In this document: piece by piece, positions 9,661 through 18,832 of the stretch
How positions within the stretch are numbered: position 1 is the stretch's first letter
Layout of the letters: each line of letters begins with the position of its first letter
NCBI RefSeq assembly: GCF_000972845.2
Contig: NC_040017.1
Span: 21,276,742-21,340,741, forward strand
DNA length: 64,000 nucleotides
Reading direction: 5' to 3'
From: Larimichthys crocea
Taxonomy: Eukaryota > Chordata > Actinopteri > Sciaenidae
Position numbers and translations under genes: made by a program
Notes under the pieces: model-generated
The model's database searches: none
What the model was told of the DNA's origin: nothing
What the model saw: only the letters and a program-made list of their open reading frames with translations

Positions 9661-10374
9661 GATTTCTTATATTGAGGGAGGAAAAAACAAAACAAAAACA
9701 CAGCAACACATCAAAGCAAAAAAGGCACAGCACAAACAGGAAGACTACACCATGTTGGCTAGATGGTGACTCAGTGGTGGGTGAGTGGGAAATGCTTTAG
9801 ATTGGAAAATGAATTAGAAAAGAAGTGAGAGGAAGACGTAATGGTCTGCTGCAATGCTTCGGCAGTGTCTAACACCTAAAGGGAATCTGACAAGCTGTTT
9901 GGTTTCTGTACGCTTGGTTAAAAAACCCTCTGCTGCAGTTAGGACCTGGAGGTACGAGTTAATCAGCGGTTATCAAGGGTCAATTTAAAAAGGGACAGAC
10001 TATCCACTCTAGCTGCTAGCCTAACAGTAAACAAAGCTAAAGAAAAACTACAGTTATTCAGAGGAGATCGTTTCATCCTCTGTGGGAAGAGCCTGTCCCA
10101 GTTCTGCGAGCGCAAACTCAAGCTCATTTAGCACGGGCTGTCAGAACTTTTAAAAGGCAGAAAATACAGCCGGAAAATCATTTCTGGCTCGCCGCCATCC
10201 AGGAAATATACTTTATTTTTTCTGTAGATTTATTTAGCTGTCATTCACCGTTCAGGGCTAGAGAGTTTAAAAAATAGAACGTGACGCTCTGCTTTTTGAG
10301 CTTTGAGTTTGGCTCCGCAGTTTTCTGGACGTTTTTAGTTTAGAGTTTAGTGCGAGTGACCAGCGGGAGGGTAC

Positions 10375-10549
10375 CTGGGATGGCATCTGGCTCTGTGGAC
10401 GTCCTGAAGGACATGGACGCCGGCTGCGATTTGCCCTTCTGATTCTCTGCCACCACGTACACGTTGTATTCGGTGTCCCACTCCAACCCGCTGAGAACAA
10501 CGTAGTCACTGCCGCTGGGCAGCCGGATTTCTTGTTTCCACTCTGTTGC
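10375..10549 (-). CDS. ncam1: ncam1 exon 14, second half of FN3 domain 2
   Basis: The 175-base exon (acceptor GTAGCTACAG, donor GTACCC) encodes EWKQEIRLPSGSDYVVLSGL, then WDTEYNVYVVAENQKGKS, and ends SFRTSTEPDAIP plus one base. The Tyr and Val pattern of the FN3 F strand (YNVYVVAEN) and the IRLPSGSD block match mammalian NCAM1 almost exactly. The final G joins either CC of exon 15 (Ala, GPI form) or AT of exon 16 (Asp, transmembrane form), so it is the branch point for membrane attachment. Confidence 0.97.
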
Positions 10550-10594
10550 CTGTAGCTACACACAGATTTACAGGACATACATTAAGGGCAACTG

Positions 10595-10826
10595 ATGATT
10601 TTCATTACTTATTCATCTGCAGGTAATTCTCTTAAATAAATCAGATAATTATTTATAAAACATTATAAAATAAAATAAAAAAATGGTCATGATCTTTCCT
10701 CGAGGTGTCTGCTCTTGTACGTGATTAATCAGTTATCAAAATAGTTGCAGATTTAGCTCTTGTACGTGATTAATCAGTTATCAAAATAGTTGCAGATTTA
10801 TTGTCTGTTGATCAACTTTTTACATT
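10595..10826. repeat. Rearranged copy of dispersed repeat family A
   Basis: The left side (GATTTTCATTACTTATTCATCTGC) and the right side (ATTAATCAGTTATCAAAATAGTTGCAG, then TTTATTGTCTGTTGATCAACT) correspond to the two ends of the repeat at 2854-3155, while the middle part with the TTTGGTCCATAAAA and GATATTCAG blocks is missing. Confidence 0.45.
10711..10800. repeat. Perfect 45-bp tandem duplication
   Basis: 10711-10755 and 10756-10800 are identical 45-base units starting GCTCTTGTACGTGATTAATC. They lie inside the deleted family A repeat, and the lack of any mismatch suggests a recent duplication. Confidence 0.97.
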
Positions 10827-10863
10827 TTAAATCATGTTTATGTGCAGAACAGCTAATACTCAC

Positions 10864-10988
10864 TGGCTTATAGCGGACAAGATAATGTAAAATGGGCGAG
10901 CCGCCGTCGTCCTGCTTGATCCAGCTGACTTTGAGGGAGTTGCCTTTGGGTTGAAGTGCCCCTAGCAGTTTAGGAGGATTGGGATTCC
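10864..10988 (-). CDS. ncam1: ncam1 exon 13, first half of FN3 domain 2
   Basis: The 125-base exon (acceptor GCCCGTAG, donor GTGAGT) encodes NPNPPKLLGALQPKGNSLKV, then SWIKQDDGGSPILHYLVRYK and Pro. The IKQDDGGSPI-HYLVRY block is nearly invariant in vertebrate NCAM1. It opens with two bases (GG). With the C from exon 12 they read Arg; with the AAG microexon between them they read Gln-Gly, the same pair of variants known in mammals (PVREPSAPK versus PVQGEPSAPK). Confidence 0.97.
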
Positions 10989-12873
10989 CTACGGGCACAC
11001 ACAAGAGCACAGATGGAGGTTATTTAAAGGCTTGTTTGACAGATGCAGAGAACTACAGGATTATTTTATTGAAGGAAGACTGTCAGTCCAACCAGTACCT
11101 TTTTAAAAAGGTAGAGCAATGACAACAACCCTGATTAGAAACAAAAATGACTCGAGCTTGAAACCGGCCTCTTTGTTGTTGTCCTTTTTAAAATCACTCG
11201 CCCTTCCTTAATCGCTCACCTCAAGATAGCATGTCTAAAGACTAATTACCAGATGACACACAGCCACATGCTTATCTGATTCAGTTGCTGACTGACATTT
11301 CAGTCAATGAGAAATCAGCCTTCCTGCAGCCTCGTATGACCCTGAGGGAATGTTTACGTGGGATTTTGTTGAATGGGCTTGCTTGTAAAGATTACCACAT
11401 GCTGTGCAGAACAACCTACTTGGAATGCTTTAAACGCTTTCCCTTTCTAAACTCATAAGACTGATTTCCATAATCAACATTAAACACTTCACACATAACA
11501 CGCAGCGATAAAGTCAAATAGAAATGTATCAGATGGCAGCAGTAAGGCAACATTTATTTATATAATTGCTTTCTTTCATTCTCTGTATCTCTTGCAGACA
11601 AAGTGTCTTCAGGGCACACAGACTACAGCCTGTCAGACTCAGCAGGCTAATATAATTTGATGATATTTATGCCGTCTAGCTTTAATGTAAATGTGAAACT
11701 TCTCAAATTTGGCTACATTTTCCTTATATGACTAATTGCAGGCAGAAATCTGCAAGGTCACTTTTGATCCTCTATTGATCTTTGAGAAACATCTTATTCA
11801 CTCCTGTTATATTTTAATTAAGAAACCGTGCCAAAGCACGCCGCTTCTCCTTTCCAACAGTTTGATAAAAATGTCTATTGTGTTTGCCTCCTCAAGTCTT
11901 GATTATAGTAATGCATCGTATTCTTGTTGAAGCCAAGAAGCTGTGGCACGTCTACAAGAAGTTTAAAATTCAGCTCACGATTAGATCTACATTAGATGCT
12001 GGCTTCAGTACGCTGGCGTCCTGTCAAATTTAGGATAGAAATGACTTGTAAGGTGTTTGGCTCCACCACATGATCATTGGGTTGCTGATCACAAACACGT
12101 TCTGGTTGTTTGTCACTCGAAGCTGAAGACTCACGGTGACCAAGCTCTCCCAAGTTTTGGTCTCGTTCCCAGGGTCAGATCAGCAACTCTGGGTGTTTTC
12201 AAATCTCATTTCAAGAACTATTTATTCTTAAAAGTACTTGATGCTTCCTCACCCTAATTTGTTTTTATTCTTTACTATTTATATCTTTAAATATTTCTTC
12301 TTTTTTGTAACTGTAAGGCACTTTATAACCAAAAGAATAATTAAACAGACAACAATAAAGAGGTTAAAAAGCAGTCCGCTTTAGTTGATCTAGACTTTGA
12401 AGCATGGGATTCAGGGTTAACATGATTAACAGTATGGAGGAAACAATGCACAGGGTAGCTACTGCTCTCAGCATGAATACTGAAAACTCTTGATTGAGAA
12501 CCAGAGCGAACACAAAAGGAACAATTTCTGCAGAGAGCTTGTGTAGACATTGATTATGATGCTCCAGTGATTAGAGGAAACTGTTCATTTACACACTTGA
12601 TTTATAGCAACACATCCTTTTGAGGAGGAGTGGTAACATCCCTTTAGGTAGCGAGCTATCAATACCATCCGAGTGATGCTGATTTTAAACACTCCTGACT
12701 GTTATATATTACCGTGAAGACAGCTCTGGCTCTCTCTCATTTATCCTGCTGAGGCAAATGTCTACATGGCTGATTAATAGGATTGAGGTAGACAACGTAT
12801 TACATGATTGCATAGAAGCGGTTAATGTGTTGTTTAAACTGTTGGGGATTCTGCATGTGCGACAGTAAGTTAC
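10989..12873 (-). other. ncam1: ncam1 intron between the AAG microexon and exon 13
   Basis: Contains the L2-like LINE fossil (11740-12345) in the opposite orientation to the gene. Nothing else was recognised. Confidence 0.75.
11740..12345 (+). mobile_element. Degenerate L2-like LINE 3' fragment
   Basis: Translating across broken frames gives SSLDYSNASYSC, which matches the RLDYCNALLSG motif of the thumb end of L2-type reverse transcriptases. It continues with LKTHGDQALPSFGLVPRV and LGVFKSHFKNYLFL, which match the LKTRGDRAFSVVAP and DSFKSRLKTHLF end of the same proteins. The 3' end reads TGTAACTGTAAGGCACTTTA, as in the L2 3' UTR. Frameshifts and stops make it a dead copy truncated at its 5' side. 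Confidence 0.7.
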
Positions 12874-12876
12874 CTT
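12874..12876 (-). CDS. ncam1: ncam1 AAG microexon (3 nt)
   Basis: On the minus strand the sequence is CCCCCCTCCACCCTGCAG, then AAG, then GTAACT. A strong pyrimidine tract and acceptor and a good donor surround exactly three bases. It sits between exons 12 and 13, where mammalian and avian NCAM1 have the AAG mini-exon at the 3' end of the muscle-specific cluster. Inclusion converts Arg to Gln-Gly in the hinge between the FN3 domains (TEPVRNPNP to TEPVQGNPNP). The position, sequence and effect all agree with the known exon. Confidence 0.82.
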
Positions 12877-14954
12877 CTGCAGGGTGGAGGGGGGATCATC
12901 AGAACCATGCAAACAGTCACATGAAATGACAACACGTGAGAGGCAGAAAAAGACATAGATACAGGTAGGGGACAAAAATAATCACAACAAAGCAAACTCT
13001 GTTTGGGAAGTAGACGTCCAACAGCTTTATCCTTTTTGACTTTAGAGACTTTATAATACGCAAAGCAACTAATTAATCAATGCTGATGGGCCCTAATCCA
13101 AATGTAAACATCCCCAAATTACACCAAAGCTGGAGCCAGAGGGGGAATGTGCATGAGATCTGGCATTAATTCATAATACTGTCATTAAGCCAATTAATTC
13201 ATAAGCCATGAATTTGTGAATATTCATATTTGGATAAGACAGCTGCCAACTCAAGGAATGAGTACAATCTACAGGTCACAGCCACACGAGGTCACAGTCT
13301 CTAGAAAAAAAAGACGTATACATTTTTCTACAGCGCTCACAGAAGCAGCTAATCAGGAGGGATGAAAGGGTTATCCTGTGGGGAGAGAAACAGCTACAGC
13401 AGTAACGACTAATCATCTATTATCCTCGCTACAGAACAAACCTGTGTCTTCAGAGAAAAAATTAAAAATGCCGTCTAGGGACATAAAAGAGAAAATATCA
13501 GGCAATCAGAATCAGTTGTCTGCACGAATGACTGGCTGAAGTCTCTGTGATAACACTTTGCTGAAGAGTTTCTGACAGAAAAGAAGAGGAAACACAACAG
13601 TTTATATAATGATTGTCACATTTAAGGTTAGTACGACAGAGAGAGAGAGAGAGAGAGAGAGAGGCAGCACACGTGAAACTGAAAGGCTGTTTTAAGACAC
13701 AAAGCTGGCATGATGGTAAAATCGTTTTTTTTTTGCGGGAGTGGATTTCATGGAAATATTCCAGCAAAGTTACTGTAGTCTCAGTCTTTAATTATTAAGT
13801 GCCATTACAAAATGAGAACTAAAGATTTTCTGCTGTCTTTAATAATAAAAAAAGTCAATAAATGCAGGTTGTTATATTAAAGACAACAACATTTATTGAT
13901 TTTGTCATAGAATTAAATTAAATCATGTACGTGATCATGTTGTGTTATTGATCCCTCTAACCAGTTAAGACATGAAACGCTCAAACGGGCGATGGATAAT
14001 TAATGAGAATGATTTTAATTGCAAAAATATCTAACAGATGCTGATTTGAGTGGGATTAAATTAATAACAGGAAAGCTATTTCTATCAAGTCTTTTTTTTT
14101 TTCCAATTCAATACTGAACAGCATTTCAAACCATCGAACATGTGGAAGATGAAAAATAAAATGAGAGCTTGAAGCACTTACTTTTGCCTGACGGATACAA
14201 CAGACAGATGAGCAAATGGATTAAAAAAAAACAAACAAAAAAAACATGATTAAAATGATAAAATGAAGCTATGAGGAGATAATCAGCATGCAGACAATGT
14301 TGAATGATGTCCAAAATTATGAGTCAACAGGCACATTGATCATGAAGCCAATAAGGAGGAGCGGTTTATTCTTCCAAAAACATGCACTGCCAACCAACAG
14401 AGGGGGCTAAAAACTAAATAATGAGTTCATGACTCTGAGGTTCAAAGGGATAACTCGTTGATTCATATTCAAATTCATAGCTTGCAAGCACATAATTAGA
14501 ACAAAACGCTGTGAATGTGTGGTAAATGGATCCAGGTGTGAGCTGTGATGAAATCAATGTGGAATTTTAATGTGTTAAATAGCAACGTCGTGTTAAACCA
14601 GTCAGATCTTTACTTTATTTCCCAAGATTCGAAGGTCCCTCCATGAAAACTAAATACACAAAACAACGAGGTCAGTCAGCGAGTCAGTTCCTGTTGTCAG
14701 TTTTACTCGGTGACAAACTTGGACGAGAACAGACTGAGACTGAAAAGACGCCGCTGGAAGCTTTTGTGAGACTGTCCAAAAGGCCTCAATGCTGGACTTG
14801 TGTGTTGCTGTCCAGCAGCGTACAAACTCTTCTGTTCAATGAGTTTGGGATGGACAAGCACAGAAAGGGCTTCTTGGAAATATATGTTTGTGGAGATACG
14901 GGTCAAGAAGGTCTGATAAAAGCTTTAAAGTGTGCTATAAACTACGACACTTAC
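12877..14954 (-). other. ncam1: ncam1 intron between exon 12 and the AAG microexon
   Basis: In mammals exons 12a-c of the muscle-specific domain lie here. None could be assigned by sequence. Two short splice-site-bounded candidates (13557-13571, 14182-14187) are discussed under findings. A GA microsatellite lies at 13638-13663. Confidence 0.65.
13638..13663. repeat. (GA)n microsatellite
   Basis: Perfect GA run of about 26 bases in the intron after exon 12. Confidence 0.95.
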
Positions 14955-15083
14955 GGACAGGCTCCGTCTTGAAGACCTCAGCGGGGCTGTTTTCACCTTC
15001 GCCCTTCCCGTTGATCGCTGACAACTTCACTTCGTAGCCCGTCTCTGGCTTCAGGCCGGTGATAGTCACCTCGCCGGCGGAGC
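14955..15083 (-). CDS. ncam1: ncam1 exon 12, second half of FN3 domain 1
   Basis: The 129-base exon (acceptor ACTGTAACAG, donor GTAAGT) encodes SAGEVTITGLKPETGYEVKL, SAINGKGEGENSPAEVF and KTEPV plus one base. GLKPET-YEV and INGKG-GE are the F-strand and loop of the domain and match mammalian NCAM1 (GLKPETTYAV, LNGKGLGE). The final C is completed by exon 13 directly or through the AAG microexon. Confidence 0.96.
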
Positions 15084-15661
15084 CTGTTACAGTATATCAG
15101 AGGCAGTGCAAACCCTGGTGAGAACACCTTGATAACTTTGATTAGCGGCAAAACAAACAGAGGCCCTGTTCAAACAATACATGCATGATTAATTCCCGCA
15201 CAGGTAAACACTGATTAGCTCAACTCTCATTTCATTCCAACAATGTTTAAACAATAGATAAATCTATTTAGAAGATGGTCCAAGAAGGTCTAAAACCAGA
15301 AACAGAAATAACTGACAGCTGTTTTAAAGTCATCATTTTAGAAATAATATTGCTACTGTTTATTTACTTATTCATTTATTGCTTAATCACTGAGGGTATT
15401 TGCACGCTTGTGCAGACAGTAAATGTAATGCTTTTTAAGACCTCAGCAAAGAAATGTAATACCTTTTTCCACAGCTAAACTAATGCACATTAATGCTGGC
15501 TGATGTGTTTTAAATTAAAATCACTCAAATTAATTATTAGTATTTTTATAATGCTGACGGTCTATCTTCATATGTCTAAAACAAAACCTCACATACTAAT
15601 TTTGTTGGGATTTGCGTACAATTCTCAATCTTTTCCCACCAAAGTCTTGTTTTAAAGTTAC
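15084..15661 (-). other. ncam1: ncam1 intron between exons 11 and 12
   Basis: 578 bases of AT-rich sequence with nothing recognised. Confidence 0.85.
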
Positions 15662-15832
15662 CGTCTTGGACTTCGTAGATCCTCTGCACCCAGCTGCCCC
15701 TGCCATGAGTCCTCCACTCCGCTCTGTATTTCAGGACGCGAACACCTCCGGTCGATTCGGGCTCCTCAAACTGGATGAGTGCTGTGGTGGAGAAGGGTCT
15801 CACCTCGCTGATGGAAGGAGCTGATGGCACCT
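15662..15832 (-). CDS. ncam1: ncam1 exon 11, first half of FN3 domain 1
   Basis: The 171-base exon (acceptor TTAACCAG, donor GTAACT) encodes VPSAPSISEVRPFSTTALIQ, FEEPESTGGVRVLKYRAEWR and then IYEVQDG. The human counterpart reads SIDQVEPYSSTAQVQF and DEPEATGG. This domain carries the acidic surface that polysialyltransferases dock on; three of the four acidic residues (the DEPE run) are kept here as EEPE, and the Asp of SID is Ser. Confidence 0.97.
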
Positions 15833-17860
15833 CTGGTTAAGGGAGGAAATGCGGTGTGATTACAACAGAAACTGTAAGATTGCAGCATGCCAACGCTGTC
15901 AGACTCCATTGTTCCATTACGCTAACAGACTGAGCTTGCAGCTCCTAATAGATCTAAATGCATCTCAGGGCTCTTTCAGCTATGTAAGAAATCTATGATT
16001 TGTGACATGAATGCTGTTTCTCTGGCTGCAAAGAAAAATAAAGGCAGGGAAAGCATCCAAAAAGCTCCTGTGTTTCAAGAACAGCCTTGGATGATAATGA
16101 TAACTGCACAAAGACACCCACAGAAAATAGCGAGCTGCTCGTTTTGCTTTTGATAAACCTTTGAGCTGGAAAAGAAAGATTTTAGATACATTCAAACACT
16201 TTGCAGTCAGTTAAGCCGACGCTTTAGAGGAGCAGCGCCAGAATTACAGTTCATGGATGGACGAGGCAACAGCTATAATGTTATGTCAAAGTTTAGGTAG
16301 TGCGTGGCAGAGACATCTACTGAAATGAGTATGCTAAACAAGTAGAAAGAGCTATCTTCAGCACATACTGTGCTGTAATACCATCTGGGCCCCTAGAGGA
16401 GACGGTGATTCGCTCTAACACCTGGAGTCAGGCTGCATTCTGACGGCAGAAAGAGAGTTCACAGTTTTGAATGTTTTAAACATTTGGGATTAAAAAGTAG
16501 ATTAATCATCAAATATCGCTTCCCAAAAGTGTCTGCAGCAGCAGAGCTCTACCGAACGACTTCACATCTGTACTAAGAAAAAAAAAAAAAAGATAAGACT
16601 GTTTGGAGAAAAGTAAGAGACAGGAAGCTGGAGTTGCTCGTCGTCTTGTGGGCAGATCTGACAAAGAATGAAATTACGATGCAGTTATTTCATATACGAA
16701 TGCTCCATTTGAGCCATTTATTGCAAAAATATCAAATCTAAATCTGTTTACTTTGTGTTGCTGTAACGCAAATTTGTGGGCTCTGTGATTCATAATTACT
16801 CATTGTCTACTGAGAGTTTGAAAAGTTTTCTATCATTTCTTTTGGACGTGTGTGTCATCATCACATTGACGGTGGTCGTATATCGCTCTTTTAGTATGAT
16901 GCATCGTACAACGGCTGATCTTTAAAAGGATGCAAAGTTAAGACTTCTGAGACTATGACACCCTAAATTTGGGATTTGTGGACAATGTGCCTACCTGTAA
17001 TAAATTGACAATGCCTCATTAGTCACGTCTAATGATTGAAACAACCTAAGGCGCTCTCTACCTTAATGAAAATGACAATATTTGAATGATTTAACCCAAT
17101 GAGATTGGCCATAAGTGCGTTCTGGTGACCGTGGGTGTGAGCAGAGTTCTGTATTGAATCACTTTGATCATGGAAATGAAAAGACACACTGTGATTACTG
17201 TGGTTCTCCATGTTCTGCCCTGAGGTAAGAATGTGGTGTTTTCATTCATTACTTCAGATCGTGTCTTCAGTGGACAGAGCGGCCTTAACCCTCTCCGTTC
17301 CATTCGTCTCATCTGCTGGGGGGATATGCAGCCTGTTGTATCAGCTGGTGGTGAGTTGGCGTTATAATGAAGTGTTGTAACTTTGATGAATTGCCTTTTA
17401 ATTCATAATGCACAAAACCCTGGACGTGCACAATAATATACACTGTTCTACATTTCAAGTGAAATCCTCGGAGCCGTAAAACAACCAGAGGGAAGGAATG
17501 TAAATGAGCTGATGTCGGTTACATCGCCTTTTTCATCTACATGTATCATCTATCTGCACAAACACTGCTCTGTGTAATCTCTCATTGTGTTAGATGTTTT
17601 GGTCTAATGTGTTTTGAATATGAGTGAAAAATCTGTTCCTGAAGCCCGAAGCCGAGTGCGTTCCCCTCAATCCAATTTGTGCGCAACAATGAAATTTACG
17701 TTAACTACTGATTATGTTATTTGTTCTCACTAAACTGAAACGATCTAAGCGGTTATAGAAAGCATACCCGCCTACACGAGACGTCTCATCATTATCGTTC
17801 ATCACGTTGAAAAATCAGACATAAATGTGAGACAACATAGCGCTATGAATCACAACTGAC
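15833..17860 (-). other. ncam1: ncam1 intron between exons 10 and 11
   Basis: Two kilobases with no recognisable exon, RNA gene or transposon. Confidence 0.8.
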
Positions 17861-17957
17861 CGGCCTGAATGAGCAGGAACTCCTTGGACTCTGTACCCAT
17901 CTCATTTGAAGCAGTGCAGTTATAGCTCCCAAAGTCATTTTCGGACTCGGGTGTTAT
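17861..17957 (-). CDS. ncam1: ncam1 exon 10, second half of Ig domain 5
   Basis: The 97-base exon (acceptor CTTCTTCCAG, donor GTCAGT) encodes ITPESENDFGSYNCTASNEM, GTESKEFLLIQA plus one base. The Cys of YNC is the F-strand Cys of the domain and is also in the N-glycosylation sequon NCT, the site called the sixth N-glycan in mammals and a main polysialic acid carrier. Human reads TPDSENDFGNYNCTAVN. Confidence 0.97.
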
Positions 17958-18282
17958 CTGGAAGAAGAAAGAAAGAAAAAGAGGCAAATAAATGAAGGGC
18001 AGTGTACCAAAACAGAAGAACAGAACTTGTGTGTCAAACACTCTGAAGGTGACCTTTCGGTTTGTCCATTAGAGTAGCCTATTTTTATTTGTTGCTGTGA
18101 GCTTTCCTGCTGCTGAATTATTCATCTGATTTTTTTTTTCCCCCTACAATGGAGCTGAAAGAAAACCCTTCACTTCAGGTCTATGCTCATGAAAACTTGA
18201 TGACATAAGAGGCGTGTATGTGTGTGTGTGTGCGTGTTTGTTTTACGGACTGTAAATCATGTATTTCTCTGTGTGTGTGTAC
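17958..18282 (-). other. ncam1: ncam1 intron between exons 9 and 10
   Basis: 325 bases with a degenerate TG run near 18215-18235 and pyrimidine-rich DNA before exon 10. Confidence 0.85.
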
Positions 18283-18470
18283 CTGAAGGTAGCTGGATAA
18301 AGGAGTTCTGAAGATTTTAATGTTGGTGGTGTTGGAGTTGGGGAGCTGCAGTCCATCTCTCAGCCACACAATAGATACATCACTGGGATGAGCCTTGACC
18401 TCGCAACTGATATTTACGGCGTTTCCCTCCCAGGTGTACACAGCCACTGCACCGTGGATCTTAGGAGCAT
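18283..18470 (-). CDS. ncam1: ncam1 exon 9, first half of Ig domain 5
   Basis: The 188-base exon (acceptor TTTTCACTAG, donor GTACAC) encodes APKIHGAVAVYTWEGNAVNI, SCEVKAHPSDVSIVWLRDGL, then LPNSNTTNIKIFRTPLSSYL and Gln. The B-strand Cys (SCEV) and core Trp (VWLRD) are present. Sequons NIS and NTT correspond to the fourth and fifth N-glycan sites; the latter (human SNYSN) is the other main polysialylation site. Confidence 0.97.
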
Positions 18471-18681
18471 CTAGTGAAAAGAACACATTTAATACGGTTT
18501 CTGCAAAAACATTTCAGGCTTTGTGGTTCCTGAATGAAGAAGTAAAAGTGGAGTTTATAAAGGCTTATTTTATTCAGTTAAAAAAAGGTGGATGAGTGGC
18601 AATCTTGTTGTAAAGTCATTTTTACAAGAGCGTACTCATTTGGGCTTAAACACTTTTATTAATAGCGAAGGAAATACTCAC

Positions 18682-18832
18682 AGCGGACTTCCAAATATGC
18701 CATCTGAGCATCCTCTCCAATTGCACTGCGTGCTGTGCAGAGGTACTGCCCGGCGTCTGTGTACTTGACATACTTCAGAGTGAGGGAGGACACGCGAGCA
18801 TCACTCCTCACCACCACATTTCCATCCAGACT
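18682..18832 (-). CDS. ncam1: ncam1 exon 8, second half of Ig domain 4
   Basis: The 151-base exon (acceptor CTCATTTAG, donor GTGAGT) encodes SLDGNVVVRSDARVSSLTLK, YVKYTDAGQYLCTARSAIGE and DAQMAYLEVR plus one base. Human has TLDGHMVVRSHARVSSLTLK and YTDAGEYICTASN. It starts in phase 0, so it can follow exon 7 directly or after the 30-nt VASE exon. The intron to exon 9 is only 211 bases. Confidence 0.97.

Larger units (their letters stand above)
9329..10374 (-). other. ncam1: ncam1 intron between exons 14 and 15
   Basis: Holds the CU-rich tract and the GA microsatellite listed separately. Nothing else was recognised. Confidence 0.8.
10550..10863 (-). other. ncam1: ncam1 intron between exons 13 and 14
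   Basis: A short intron of 314 bases filled largely by a rearranged copy of dispersed repeat family A with an internal 45-bp tandem duplication. Confidence 0.85.

Noticed and set aside
9112..9733. Long minus-strand frames in other phases over the GPI exon region
   Set aside because: They arise from the repetitive CT-rich tract; only the phase following exon 14 gives a GPI-type tail and stop.
10267..10578. Minus-strand frame of 103 codons over exon 14
   Set aside because: Wrong frame of exon 14; the frame giving RLPSGSDYVVL and YNVYVVAENQKGKS has the homology and the phases.
13330..13400. Strong acceptor TTTCTCTCCCCACAG on the minus strand with a donor 35 bases later
   Set aside because: In the phase of exon 12 the next codon is TAA and the length is not a multiple of three, so it cannot be a muscle-specific-domain exon.
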